Counted from the stretch's first letter, positions 1-6,421 are shown. The stretch: DNA of 13,814 nucleotides from Oscillibacter sp. (GCA_003539495.1 DPPB01000037.1:1-13814), one strand, 5' to 3'. The notes: a model not told the origin generated them from the letters alone. A program made the numbers and translations.

Positions 1-44
1 TGTCCTTATGAGGAGTCGCCCTTAGGTGCTTCTTTTTTGCTGAT

Positions 45-752
45 TTATCCGCCCAGATAGGCCTTGCGGATGGCGTCACTCTCCAGCAGCTCCGCGCCGG
101 CGCCCTCGGTGACAATACGCCCCGTCTCCAGTACATAGCCCCGGTCGGCCACCGCCAGCGCCGCCTGCGCGTTCTGCTCCACCAGCAGGATGGTGGTGCC
201 GTCGGCGTGGAGCTGGCGGATAATGTCGAAAATCTGCTCCACCAGCAGCGGCGCCAGTCCCATGGACGGCTCATCCAGCATCAGCAGCTTGGGATGGCTC
301 ATCAGGGCCCGGCCCATGGCCAGCATCTGCTGCTCGCCGCCGGACAGGGTCCCGGCTACCTGCTTGCGCCGCTCCTTCAGCCGCGGGAAGCGCTCAAACA
401 CACTCTCAATATCGGCGCTCTTGTCTCCGCTGCGGCAGTAGCCGCCCATGTCCAGATTCTCCTGCACCGTCATGTGCTGGAAAATACGCCGCCCCTCCGG
501 CACCAGGGCCATGCCCCGGCCCACCAGCTTGTGGCTGGGCACATGGCGCAGCTCCTCGCCCAAAAAGCGAACGCTGCCCGTCCGGCTATGCAGCAGTCCC
601 GCCACGGTGTTCAGAGTGGTGGATTTGCCCGCACCGTTGGCACCGATCAGCGTCACCACCTCCCCCAGCTCCACATGGAAGGATACATCCTTCACTGCGT
701 GGATACTGCCGTAGTATACATTAATATTTTCTACCTGCAGCACACTGCTCAT
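45..752 (-). CDS. livF: Branched-chain amino acid ABC transporter ATPase LivF
   Basis: This is the second of the two cytoplasmic ATPases that power branched-chain amino acid import through LivH/LivM. The 235-residue protein has the Walker A motif GANGAGKST (about residues 37-45), the ABC signature LSGGEQQM, and Walker B with the catalytic Glu in LLMLDEPSMGLAP. The stretch GMALVPEGRRIF and full length fit the LivF family rather than LivG. The start ATG at 752 overlaps the livG stop in an ATGA arrangement and is preceded by GGAGG, so the two ATPases are translationally coupled. It is the last liv gene seen; about 44 bases remain to the window edge and no terminator is visible there. The family assignment is firm. 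The substrate (Leu/Ile/Val versus another amino acid or amide) is inferred from the operon and its leader. Confidence 0.96.
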   Translation of the reverse strand: MSSVLQVENINVYYGSIHAVKDVSFHVELGEVVTLIGANGAGKSTTLNTVAGLLHSRTGSVRFLGEELRHVPSHKLVGRGMALVPEGRRIFQHMTVQENLDMGGYCRSGDKSADIESVFERFPRLKERRKQVAGTLSGGEQQMLAMGRALMSHPKLLMLDEPSMGLAPLLVEQIFDIIRQLHADGTTILLVEQNAQAALAVADRGYVLETGRIVTEGAGAELLESDAIRKAYLGG

Positions 753-1594
753 GACGCGGCCTCCTTTCGCTTGCCCAAATAGGCCTCAATGACCGCCTCG
801 TTGCGCTGGATATCCTCCGGCGTACCCTTGGCGATGATATGGCCGAAGTTCAGCACGCAGATGCCCTCGCAGATGTTCATGACCAGGTTCATGTCATGCT
901 CAATGAGCAGCACGGCGATCTGAAAGGTATCCCGAATCTTGCGGATGTTCTCCATCAGCTCCGCTGTTTCCGAGGGATTCATGCCTGCCGCCGGCTCATC
1001 CAGCAGCAGCAGGCAGGGGTTGGATGCCAAGGCCCGCAGAATCTCCAATCGGCGCTGGGCGCCGTAGGGCAGGGAACCCGCCCGCTCGTCGGCGTGGCTC
1101 TCCATGCGGAAGATGCTCAGCAGCTCCTCCGCCCGCTCCCGGGCGATATGCTCCTCCCGTGCGAACCGGGGGAAGTGCAGTATGCTCCCTGCCAGGCCAT
1201 ACCGCATGGAATCGTTCATAGCCACCATCAGATTTTCCGCCACGGTCAGGTCGCCGAACAGGCGGATATTCTGAAAGGTCCGGGCGATGCCGGCCTTATT
1301 CACCTGGGCTGTGGTCATGCTGTGGGTGTCCTTGCCGTCCAGTACAATGGCGCCCGCTGTGGGCTGGTACACCTTTGTCAGCAGGTTGAATACAGTGGTT
1401 TTTCCCGCCCCGTTGGGGCCGATGAGTCCGGCGATCTCCGTGCGGCCGATGGTCAGGTCGAAATCCTCCACCGCCTTCAGACCGCCGAAGGTCACGCCCA
1501 GCCCCACGCATTCCAGCACCGGGGACTTGTCAATGTCCCGCTCCGGCAGCAGAACGGTGGATTGGCGGTTTACCAGCTTTGCTCTCGTTTTCAC
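749..1594 (-). CDS. livG: Branched-chain amino acid ABC transporter ATPase LivG
   Basis: First ATPase of the Liv importer. It has Walker A GPNGAGKTT (about residues 59-67), the LivG-type signature YGAQRRLEI in place of the usual LSGGQ, and Walker B LLLLDEPAAGMNP; ARTFQNIRLF is also characteristic of LivG. An open frame extends to a GTG at 1606, but that codon lies inside the AAAGGAG ribosome binding site. The GTG at 1594, whose GTGA overlaps the livM stop codon, is the better start and gives 281 residues. No ATG start is available nearby. Even so, about 24 residues precede the usual LivG N-terminus (the family normally starts near PVLECVGLGVTFGG), a mild oddity. It is coupled to livM upstream and livF downstream. 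Confidence 0.95.
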   Translation of the reverse strand: MKTRAKLVNRQSTVLLPERDIDKSPVLECVGLGVTFGGLKAVEDFDLTIGRTEIAGLIGPNGAGKTTVFNLLTKVYQPTAGAIVLDGKDTHSMTTAQVNKAGIARTFQNIRLFGDLTVAENLMVAMNDSMRYGLAGSILHFPRFAREEHIARERAEELLSIFRMESHADERAGSLPYGAQRRLEILRALASNPCLLLLDEPAAGMNPSETAELMENIRKIRDTFQIAVLLIEHDMNLVMNICEGICVLNFGHIIAKGTPEDIQRNEAVIEAYLGKRKEAAS

Positions 1595-2589
1595 AGGGTG
1601 GCACACTCCTTTCTTTTCGGGGTCAGCTTCCGGCGGACGGAGTCGAAGAAGCGCTTCATAGTAGGGTTATTGGTGGCCTGCATCACCAGGATCAGCACAA
1701 TGGCGTACACCAGCATACGGTAGCTGTCCACCCCGCGCAGGGCCTCGGGCAGCACCGTAAGCACAATGGCCGAGATTACGGACCCGGACACACTGCCCAT
1801 GCCGCCCAGCACCACGATGACCAGGATCTCGATGGACATATTGTAGTCAAAGGCCGCTGCCTTGATGTTGGCCAGGGAATGACCGTACAGCACACCGGCG
1901 CTTCCGGCGAAGAACGCCGCAATAACGAACACCGCTAACTTGTACTGTGTGACATTCAGCCCCACGGATTCCGCTGCAATGCGGTTATCCCGGATGGCCA
2001 TGATGGCCCGGCCATACTTGGAGCGCTTCAGGTTCAGCATCACCGCCACCGTCAGCAGCACCAGCACCGCGCCATAGGGCAGCAGATCCTTGGCCCCGGC
2101 ATAGATGGCCGAGGTGTTCAGACCCAGCGCGCCGCCGGTGAAATTCAGATTCGTGATGATATTTTTGATAATCTCGCCGCAGGCCAGGGTCACGATGGCC
2201 AGATAGTCCCCCCGCAGGCGCAGGGCCGGCAGGCCCACCAGCAGACCGAACACCGCCGCTACCAGCCCCCCTGCCAGCATACTCAGGGGCAGACGCAGCC
2301 CCAGGGGCAGGGGAGAGGAGGACAGGGCGATGGATACCAGGCACCCGGAGAACAGGCCCACGGACATGAAGCCCGCATGGCCCAGGCTCAGCTCACCCAG
2401 CAGGCCCACCACCAGGTTCAGCGACACCGCCATAACGATGTACACCGCCGTTGGTACCAGCATGTTGGTCATCTGCCGGTTCAGAAGTCCGGCGTACAGC
2501 AGGGCCGCCAGCACAAGGAACAGTGCGGCCACCGCTGCTAAGGTCAGCAGGTCGGCCCGCTGGCGCTTTTTCTGTAAAGTCAGTTGCAT
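1591..2589 (-). CDS. livM: Branched-chain amino acid ABC transporter permease LivM
   Basis: Inner-membrane permease that pairs with LivH to form the channel of the Liv importer. The 332-residue protein has about eight to ten hydrophobic segments. It carries the LivM family signatures LSLGHAGFMSVG, LRLRGDYLAIVTLACGEI, the NLTGG-like NLNFTGGALGL, and the ATPase-coupling loop RDNRIAAESVGLNVTQYKL. A GTG at 2598 is in frame, but it falls within the GAGGTG ribosome binding site. The ATG at 2589, six bases beyond that site, is the likely start. The gene lies a few bases after the livH stop and overlaps livG by four bases. The assignment is firm. Confidence 0.95.
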   Translation of the reverse strand: MQLTLQKKRQRADLLTLAAVAALFLVLAALLYAGLLNRQMTNMLVPTAVYIVMAVSLNLVVGLLGELSLGHAGFMSVGLFSGCLVSIALSSSPLPLGLRLPLSMLAGGLVAAVFGLLVGLPALRLRGDYLAIVTLACGEIIKNIITNLNFTGGALGLNTSAIYAGAKDLLPYGAVLVLLTVAVMLNLKRSKYGRAIMAIRDNRIAAESVGLNVTQYKLAVFVIAAFFAGSAGVLYGHSLANIKAAAFDYNMSIEILVIVVLGGMGSVSGSVISAIVLTVLPEALRGVDSYRMLVYAIVLILVMQATNNPTMKRFFDSVRRKLTPKRKECATL

Positions 2590-2599
2590 TTTCTTCACC

Positions 2600-3478
2600 T
2601 CACACCTTCTCCTGCATGGGCTTGCCCAGCAGGCCCGTGGGCTTTACCACCAGCACCACCACCAGCACGGCGAACACAATGGCATCTGCCCACAGGGTGG
2701 AGATATACGTTTTGGACATCTGCTCGATCAGGCCCAGCAGTATGCCGCCCAGCATAGCCCCGGGGATGGAGCCGATGCCGCCGAACACCGCCGCCGTAAA
2801 GGCCTTGATACCGGGCATGGCACCGGTGGTGGGCTTGATGTATACATAGGTCATGCCATAGAAAAGGCTTGCAAAGGCTGCCAGTGCCGAGCCGATGGCA
2901 AATGTCAGGGTGATGGTCCTGTCCACGCTGATCCCCATGAGGGTGGCGGCGTCCTTATCCTCTGATACAGCGCGCATGGCCTTGCCCAGCCTCGTCCGGT
3001 CGATAAACAGTGTCAGTGCCGCCATCAGCGTGGCTGTTACCGCCAGGGTCAGCACCGTAATGCCGTCTACCTGCACGCCGCCCACGGAAAAACCGGGCAG
3101 CTTTACCAGGGTGGGATAGGCCATCTGCTGCGACCCGAAGATCAGCAGCGCCGCATTCTGCAAAAGATAGCTGACGCCGATGGCCGTTATGAGTACACTC
3201 AGCGGAGGCGCCTGGCGCAGAGGCTTATAGGCGCAGAATTCGATGACCACACCCAGTACTGCGCACACCACGATGCTTACGATCACCGTTACCCACGGGG
3301 ATAGTCCCATCTGCGCCACCGCCACAATGCCGCTGTAAGCACCCACCATAATTACATCGCCGTGGGCAAAGTTCAGCATTTTGGCGATACCGTAGACCAT
3401 GGTGTAGCCCAGCGCGATCAGCGCGTAGATACTGCCCAGGCTCAGGCCGCTTATCAAGGTTTGAATCAGATTCGTCAT
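2600..3478 (-). CDS. livH: Branched-chain amino acid ABC transporter permease LivH
   Basis: Second membrane-spanning subunit of the Liv importer. Family marks include SLGSIYALIALGYTMVYGIAKMLNFAHGD at the N-terminus, the coupling-loop sequence RAVSEDKDAATLMGISVDRTI, and GMTYVYIKPTTGAMPGIKAFTAAVFGGIGSI. The frame is open to 3601, but that extension runs through the intergenic palindrome and is not plausible. Two ATGs compete: 3487, which directly abuts AAAGGA, and 3478, which is nine bases from it. The second has normal ribosome spacing and gives 292 residues, typical for LivH. The gene follows livK after an intergenic hairpin, so its translation may run below that of the binding protein. Confidence 0.94.
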   Translation of the reverse strand: MTNLIQTLISGLSLGSIYALIALGYTMVYGIAKMLNFAHGDVIMVGAYSGIVAVAQMGLSPWVTVIVSIVVCAVLGVVIEFCAYKPLRQAPPLSVLITAIGVSYLLQNAALLIFGSQQMAYPTLVKLPGFSVGGVQVDGITVLTLAVTATLMAALTLFIDRTRLGKAMRAVSEDKDAATLMGISVDRTITLTFAIGSALAAFASLFYGMTYVYIKPTTGAMPGIKAFTAAVFGGIGSIPGAMLGGILLGLIEQMSKTYISTLWADAIVFAVLVVVLVVKPTGLLGKPMQEKV

Positions 3479-3499
3479 AGTCGTCATTCCTTTGCGCTG

Positions 3500-3540
3500 C
3501 CTCTCCATTCTCCCGGCAGATAGCCGGGAGAATGGAGAGG
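3500..3540 (-). repeat. Perfect 18-bp inverted repeat (intercistronic hairpin) between livK and livH
   Basis: The arms CCTCTCCATTCTCCCGGC (3500-3517) and its exact complement (3523-3540) enclose a five-base loop. In the liv transcript this forms a very stable hairpin 26 bases after the livK stop and just before the livH ribosome binding site. No U-run follows on the minus strand, so it is not a standard intrinsic terminator. By analogy with intercistronic hairpins after binding-protein genes (for example malE-malF), it may protect the livK 3' end from exonucleases or lower downstream expression. The structure is seen directly; the role is inferred. Confidence 0.8.
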
Positions 3541-3566
3541 CTTGTGTGAGAGAGGTAAAAATCCGG

Positions 3567-4739
3567 TTATTCTGCTGCGGAGTCGGTCTTCTGGCCGCCA
3601 AACAGCGTGCCTACGCCGTTTTTGTACAGGATAGCACTGGCGGCCTTATTGGTATTGCCGTCGGCGCTCCAGGTCATGGTACCGGTGACACCCTCCACGG
3701 TCAGGGAGGTCATCACGGCGGCCAGGTCTGTGCCGGAGGTGCTGCCCTTGGCGGCCTCGATGGCGGCCTTTACGGCGTACACGGCATCGTAGCCGTCGGC
3801 GGCAAACTGGTCAGGGGTGGCGTTGTAGGCATCCTGATACGCCTTGACAAAGGCCTGCACCTTGGGCTCGGCAGAGTCGGCGGCAAAGGGGGTCATCATC
3901 AGAACATTGTCCGCGATGGACACATCCTGGCTGACCTTGCCCAGGATGCCGTCCAGACCGTCGGCGCCGAAGAAGTAGACATCAGAGCCGAACTTACCCT
4001 TGGCCTGGGTCAGGAAGGTGGAGGCCTCCTCGGCATAGATGGGGATGAACACAACCTTTACACCGGAGGCAACCAGGGCGTTTACCTGGGTGGAGAAGTC
4101 GGTGTTGGTGGCCGTGGTGAAGGTCTGGGTCTCCTTGATGGTCACGCCGACCTTCTGGCACTGGGCAGCGAAGGCATTATACAGGCCGGCGGAGTAGTCG
4201 TTATCGCTCTGATAGAATACGCCCACCTCCGTGGCCAGGGCCTTGTCCTTCAGGTAGTCCGCCGCGGCAGTGCCCTGATAGGAATCGTAGAAGCAGATGC
4301 GGAAGGCCTTGTCATTGCCGTCGATGCACTTATCGGCGGAGCCGGTGGTTTCCATGATGAACATATCGTCGGCCTTGGCCGCTGCCACCACAGAGGCCGT
4401 CTCACCGGATAGTACTGCGCCCAGGCTCACGTTCATGCCCCAGTCCATAAGCTTGCCGTAAGCGGCCACAGCGCTCTCGGGGTCGCCCTGAGAATCCTGG
4501 AACTGGACCTCCAGCATTTTCCCGTTTACACCGCCGGCGGCGTTGATTTCCTTGGCAGCCAGCTCTGCGCCGTGCTGCACGGATAGTCCATAGTTGGCGT
4601 AGCCGCCGGTCAGGGGACCCACGCCGCCCAGCCGAATGGTATCGCCGTCGCTGCCGCCGGCCTTGTCCTTGCTGCCGCAGGCCATCAGGCTAAAAACCAT
4701 GGCCATAGCCAAAAGCATTGCAAATACTCTCTTTTTCAT
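3567..4739 (-). CDS. livK: Branched-chain amino acid ABC transporter substrate-binding lipoprotein
   Basis: Extracytoplasmic receptor of the Liv importer, a type I periplasmic-binding-fold protein of 390 residues. The N-terminus MKKRVFAMLLAMAMVFSLMAC is a lipoprotein signal with lipobox LMAC and acylated Cys21, followed by a polar GSKDKAGGSDGD linker, as expected for a membrane-anchored receptor in a Gram-positive cell. The sequence RLGGVGPLTGGYANYG and the later INAAGGVNGKMLEV are typical of the LivJ/LivK family, as is the DGYDAVYAVKAAIEAA segment near the C-terminus. The start ATG at 4739 has AAAGGAG nine bases upstream. The frame continues upstream to 4994, but that extension crosses the leader terminator and lacks the signal-peptide layout. 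It is the first structural gene of the operon, behind the candidate attenuator. Leu/Ile/Val specificity is inferred. Confidence 0.94.
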   Translation of the reverse strand: MKKRVFAMLLAMAMVFSLMACGSKDKAGGSDGDTIRLGGVGPLTGGYANYGLSVQHGAELAAKEINAAGGVNGKMLEVQFQDSQGDPESAVAAYGKLMDWGMNVSLGAVLSGETASVVAAAKADDMFIMETTGSADKCIDGNDKAFRICFYDSYQGTAAADYLKDKALATEVGVFYQSDNDYSAGLYNAFAAQCQKVGVTIKETQTFTTATNTDFSTQVNALVASGVKVVFIPIYAEEASTFLTQAKGKFGSDVYFFGADGLDGILGKVSQDVSIADNVLMMTPFAADSAEPKVQAFVKAYQDAYNATPDQFAADGYDAVYAVKAAIEAAKGSTSGTDLAAVMTSLTVEGVTGTMTWSADGNTNKAASAILYKNGVGTLFGGQKTDSAAE

Positions 4740-4779
4740 GTTTTTGTTCTCCTTTGCATTGATTTTTGAGATATATGAT

Positions 4780-4798
4780 CCTTCGGCGATGCCGAAGG
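4780..4798 (-). other. Small hairpin between leader terminator and livK
   Basis: CCTTCGGC (4780-4787) and GCCGAAGG (4791-4798) form a perfect 8-bp stem with a three-base loop. It sits immediately downstream of the leader terminator's U-run and about 24 bases before the livK ribosome binding site in the transcript. It could protect the 5' end of read-through or processed transcripts, or be part of the switch. No U-run follows it. Only the stem is certain. Confidence 0.55.
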
Positions 4799-4803
4799 CA
4801 TAC

Positions 4804-4838
4804 AAAAAAGCGGCCCCGCCTGTTGGCGGAGCCGCTTT
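4804..4838 (-). terminator. Intrinsic terminator in the liv operon leader (candidate attenuator)
   Basis: Read on the minus strand, AAAGCGGC-T-CCGCC pairs with GGCGG-G-GCCGC(TTT) around an AACA-type loop, with one internal mismatch, and runs directly into six T residues (complement of 4804-4809). This is a textbook Rho-independent terminator. It lies about 20 bases after the leader-peptide stop and 65 bases before the livK start, and downstream of the only good liv promoter seen. Most transcripts should therefore end here unless the stem is prevented from forming. That placement is the classical attenuator position. Confidence 0.8.
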
Positions 4839-4878
4839 GCTGTATCGTGTCAGCGTGTCATGCGACGATCCGTGCCAA
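4823..4878 (-). promoter_or_regulatory. Candidate antiterminator pairing in the liv leader
   Basis: In the transcript, UUGGC and GG (complement of 4874-4878 and 4870-4871, with two bulged bases) can pair with GCCAA and CC (complement of 4823-4827 and 4828-4829), which lie in the terminator's inner stem and loop. A ribosome at the leader stop codon would cover the first element and let the terminator form. One stalled in the Ile/Leu/Val run would leave it free. The pairing is only about seven base pairs with a bulge, found by eye, so it is a weak proposal. Confidence 0.3.
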
Positions 4879-5070
4879 TGGCGTGCGTGGAGAAAGAACC
4901 AGTACCAGCAGTACCAGTACCAGAATGCAAATAATAATGGACGCCATAATAATGGCGCCCAGCACGGACAGAATGACAGTATGGAAAGCGGCACAGGCGC
5001 AGCAGAAGGCAGCGCCGGTGCAGGCGGCGGTCATGGTCTTATGCATCTTACTGTTCATGGTGTTGGTCAT
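4858..5070 (-). CDS. Leader peptide rich in Ile/Leu/Val upstream of livK
   Basis: A 70-codon ORF with ATG at 5070, preceded by AAGGAGG eight bases upstream, is the first translatable frame after the liv promoter. Residues 45-59 read IIICILVLVLLVLVL, so 14 of 15 are branched-chain amino acids, followed by SPRTPLARIVA and a stop. An intrinsic terminator begins about 20 bases later. This matches the layout of ilv leader peptides, where stalling at branched-chain codons prevents termination. The Val codons in the run are mainly GTA and the Ile codons ATT, while the neighbouring structural genes mostly use GTG/GTC and ATC by eye. At 70 residues it is longer than classical leaders (about 30), and its N-terminal part contains a Cys-rich patch (CCAC). 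The alternative is a real small one-helix membrane protein. No characterised homologue is recognised. Confidence 0.68.
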   Translation of the reverse strand: MTNTMNSKMHKTMTAACTGAAFCCACAAFHTVILSVLGAIIMASIIICILVLVLLVLVLSPRTPLARIVA

Positions 5071-5106
5071 GCTGGCCGCCTCCTTCGCTTCAAAAGTGTT
5101 GAGTGA

Positions 5107-5135
5107 ATTCTAACAAAACCTGTTATTGAAGTCAA
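5107..5135 (-). promoter_or_regulatory. Sigma-A-type promoter of the liv operon
   Basis: On the minus strand, the -35 box TTGACT (5130-5135) and -10 box TAGAAT (5107-5112) each match consensus at five of six positions and are separated by exactly 17 bases. Transcription would begin near 5100, about 30 nt before the leader ATG at 5070. This is the best promoter upstream of livK. Confidence 0.75.
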
Positions 5136-5158
5136 TAGTCGATTCCGCCAAAATGAGG

Positions 5159-5290
5159 TCATAACGCACAATATCCTACTATATAAATTATGCAGATTGC
5201 ACAAATTCCCCTTCTGCGCTGCTGTATCATACCGGCTTTTACAGAACCGGCATATCCGCCGGGACCTGTGAAAATGTGCATCAGATCCAT
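5159..5290 (-). CDS. Putative 43-residue hydrophobic small protein, function unknown
   Basis: The ATG at 5290 lies seven bases after a strong ribosome binding site (AAAGGGAGGTG in the transcript) and opens a 43-codon frame ending at 5159. The peptide starts MDLMHIFTGPGGYAGSVKAG, has a basic QQRRRG stretch (residues 23-28), and ends in a hydrophobic tail, ICAICIIYIVGYCAL, which could enter the membrane. Its stop lies about 24 bases before the -35 box of the liv promoter, so it is outside the attenuator proper. I do not recognise it. The good ribosome binding site is the main support; a chance frame in AT-rich intergenic DNA is possible. No clear promoter was seen for it. Confidence 0.38.
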   Translation of the reverse strand: MDLMHIFTGPGGYAGSVKAGMIQQRRRGICAICIIYIVGYCAL

Positions 5291-5439
5291 AGAAATACAC
5301 CTCCCTTTTTGTTCTCGCTAAGGCCGGCGTACTCCTCCAAAAGAAAGAAATAGATGCCAAAGCGCAGGTAAAAATATCATCGCGCGGCACATCACAGAGC
5401 TGAAAAAAGTGAGTCTCATAAAAAAACTGAAACAAAATT

Positions 5440-5450
5440 TGGTCATACCA
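5440..5450. promoter_or_regulatory. GntR/FCD-type operator upstream of gntR
   Basis: TGGTCATACCA is a TGGT-N3-ACCA palindrome of the kind bound by FadR-subfamily GntR regulators. It directly abuts the -35 box of the gntR promoter and is centred near -41 relative to the expected start of transcription. The same half-sites recur before dctP, which supports autoregulation by the adjacent gene product. Whether it represses or activates here cannot be told. Confidence 0.6.
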
Positions 5451-5479
5451 TTGATTTATGTAAAAATTCCGTGTAGAAT
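5451..5479 (+). promoter_or_regulatory. Promoter of gntR
   Basis: The -35 TTGATT (5451-5456) and -10 TAGAAT (5474-5479) are separated by 17 bases. Transcription would begin near 5486, about 50 nt before the regulator start. The -35 match is moderate (four of six), the -10 match good (five of six). Confidence 0.6.
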
Positions 5480-5541
5480 AAGCGGATAAGAAGATTATTG
5501 CCCCATTATGGCAAAAACGGAAAGGGTAAGGAATGACGGCC

Positions 5542-6273
5542 ATGCATATCGAGAAAATACAGCAGAACATTGCGCCGCGAGTGCCGGAGCTGATCATGCA
5601 GGCGCTGGTCAAGGCCATAGAGGACGGCCACATCCGGGTAGGCGAGGATATGCCCTCAGAGAGAGACCTGGCGGAAATGCTGGGTGTGGGCCGCGGCTCC
5701 CTGCGAGAGTGCCTGGCTATTTTGGAATTTCTGGGCGCCATCGACGGCCGGGGCAACCGCAAGGTGCTGCTGCGGGACGCAGACTATATTCAGAAGGCCC
5801 GCAGCTGGATCGAATGCTCCAATGAGATGGGCGGCACAGAGCCATTCAATGAGTTCCGCCGGGTCATCGAGGTGGGCATCGTGGGCCTGGCCTGCGAGCG
5901 GGCTACGGAGGAGGATATGGCCGCCCTGGACGAGGCCATCCGCAACCTGGACGAGGATCCCGCCAACTATATGCACGATGTGGAGTTTCACGATGCCCTG
6001 GCCGTGGCCAGCCACAATGCCATGCTGGCCTCCACCATTCATCTGGTGAATAATCTTATCGCCGATGTGCGGATGCGGTTTTGGGACCTGCCCAGCTACA
6101 AGGAGCTGACCCAGCAGACCCACCATGAAATATATATGGCCGTAAAGAGCCGCAATGCGGCAGGGGCCCAGGAGGCGATGATCCGACACCTGAACATCGT
6201 TTCCCAATATGCGCAGTGCTATCCCGCCCGGGACAGCGGCGAGGAGGAGGCCCCTGTGCCGGAGGAGGCCTGA
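5542..6273 (+). CDS. GntR family transcriptional regulator, FCD (FadR-type) domain
   Basis: A 243-residue DNA-binding regulator. The N-terminal winged helix-turn-helix (about residues 12-78) has the family pattern PSERDLAEMLGVGRGSLRE followed by LEFLGAIDGRGNRKVLL. The C-terminal FCD domain (about 100-225) shows the expected FRRVIEVGIVGLACERAT and likely metal/ligand residues Asp146, His150, His194 or His195, and His216, usual for regulators that sense small carboxylates. ATG codons at 5533 and 5542 are both in frame. AAGGA abuts the first and sits nine bases from the second, so 5542 is preferred, though AAAGGG further up could serve 5533. The gene has its own promoter and terminator, lies between liv and the TRAP operon, and matches the TGGT-N3-ACCA operators on both flanks. 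It is probably the specific regulator of the TRAP/catabolic genes; the ligand is unknown. Confidence 0.93.
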   Translation: MHIEKIQQNIAPRVPELIMQALVKAIEDGHIRVGEDMPSERDLAEMLGVGRGSLRECLAILEFLGAIDGRGNRKVLLRDADYIQKARSWIECSNEMGGTEPFNEFRRVIEVGIVGLACERATEEDMAALDEAIRNLDEDPANYMHDVEFHDALAVASHNAMLASTIHLVNNLIADVRMRFWDLPSYKELTQQTHHEIYMAVKSRNAAGAQEAMIRHLNIVSQYAQCYPARDSGEEEAPVPEEA

Positions 6274-6294
6274 GAGTTTTTATTTCCCGACAAG

Positions 6295-6344
6295 AAAAAG
6301 AGGAGGATATACCCCCTGGAAAAGGGGGATATCCCCTCTTTTTT
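6295..6344 (+). terminator. Strong intrinsic terminator after gntR
   Basis: Arms 6295-6317 and 6323-6344 pair over about 20 bp (GAGG, GGATAT and CCCCCT blocks with two bulged A residues on the left side), close on a five-base GGAAA loop, and end in six T residues. An A-run on the left means it may also work on the opposite strand. It isolates gntR from the TRAP operon. Confidence 0.88.
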
Positions 6345-6421
6345 CGTTTCGATAAATTTATTGAAGCTTTTTTATACACAATAGACAACTCCTACCCTCA
6401 AAATTCGGCTTTTATTGCGGA

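Larger units (their letters stand above)
5136..5532. other. Divergent intergenic region between liv operon and gntR
   Basis: About 400 AT-richer bases separate the liv promoter from the regulator gene. I see a 43-codon minus-strand ORF, the gntR promoter and its TGGT-N3-ACCA operator, all listed separately. No T-box sequence, tRNA or other known RNA motif was recognised. The segment 5291-5439 holds nothing else that I can support. Confidence 0.6.

Noticed and set aside
1..44. Terminator after livF
   Set aside because: A short A/T-rich stretch is present, but I could not find a convincing stem followed by a U-run on the minus strand in the 44 bases available.
2452..2460. TGGTACCA-like sequence resembling the GntR operator
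   Set aside because: It lies within livM coding sequence, lacks the three-base centre, and is not near a promoter.
4740..4994. N-terminal extension of livK to an upstream start at 4994
   Set aside because: It would run through the terminator and the leader ORF in another frame, and it would destroy the lipoprotein signal that starts at 4739.
4740..5160. T-box riboswitch in front of livK
   Set aside because: No T-box core (AGGGTGGNACCGCG type) or specifier-loop arrangement was found on the minus strand; the leader ORF explains the region better.
5232..5256. Imperfect inverted repeat with CCGG ends
   Set aside because: The arms are only about six bases with an 11-base loop and one mismatch, and they fall inside the small ORF; this is no better than chance.
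5067..5762. 231-codon frame on the minus strand
   Set aside because: It overlaps gntR antisense and the intergenic controls, has a low-complexity Arg/Ser/Phe composition, and matches no family.
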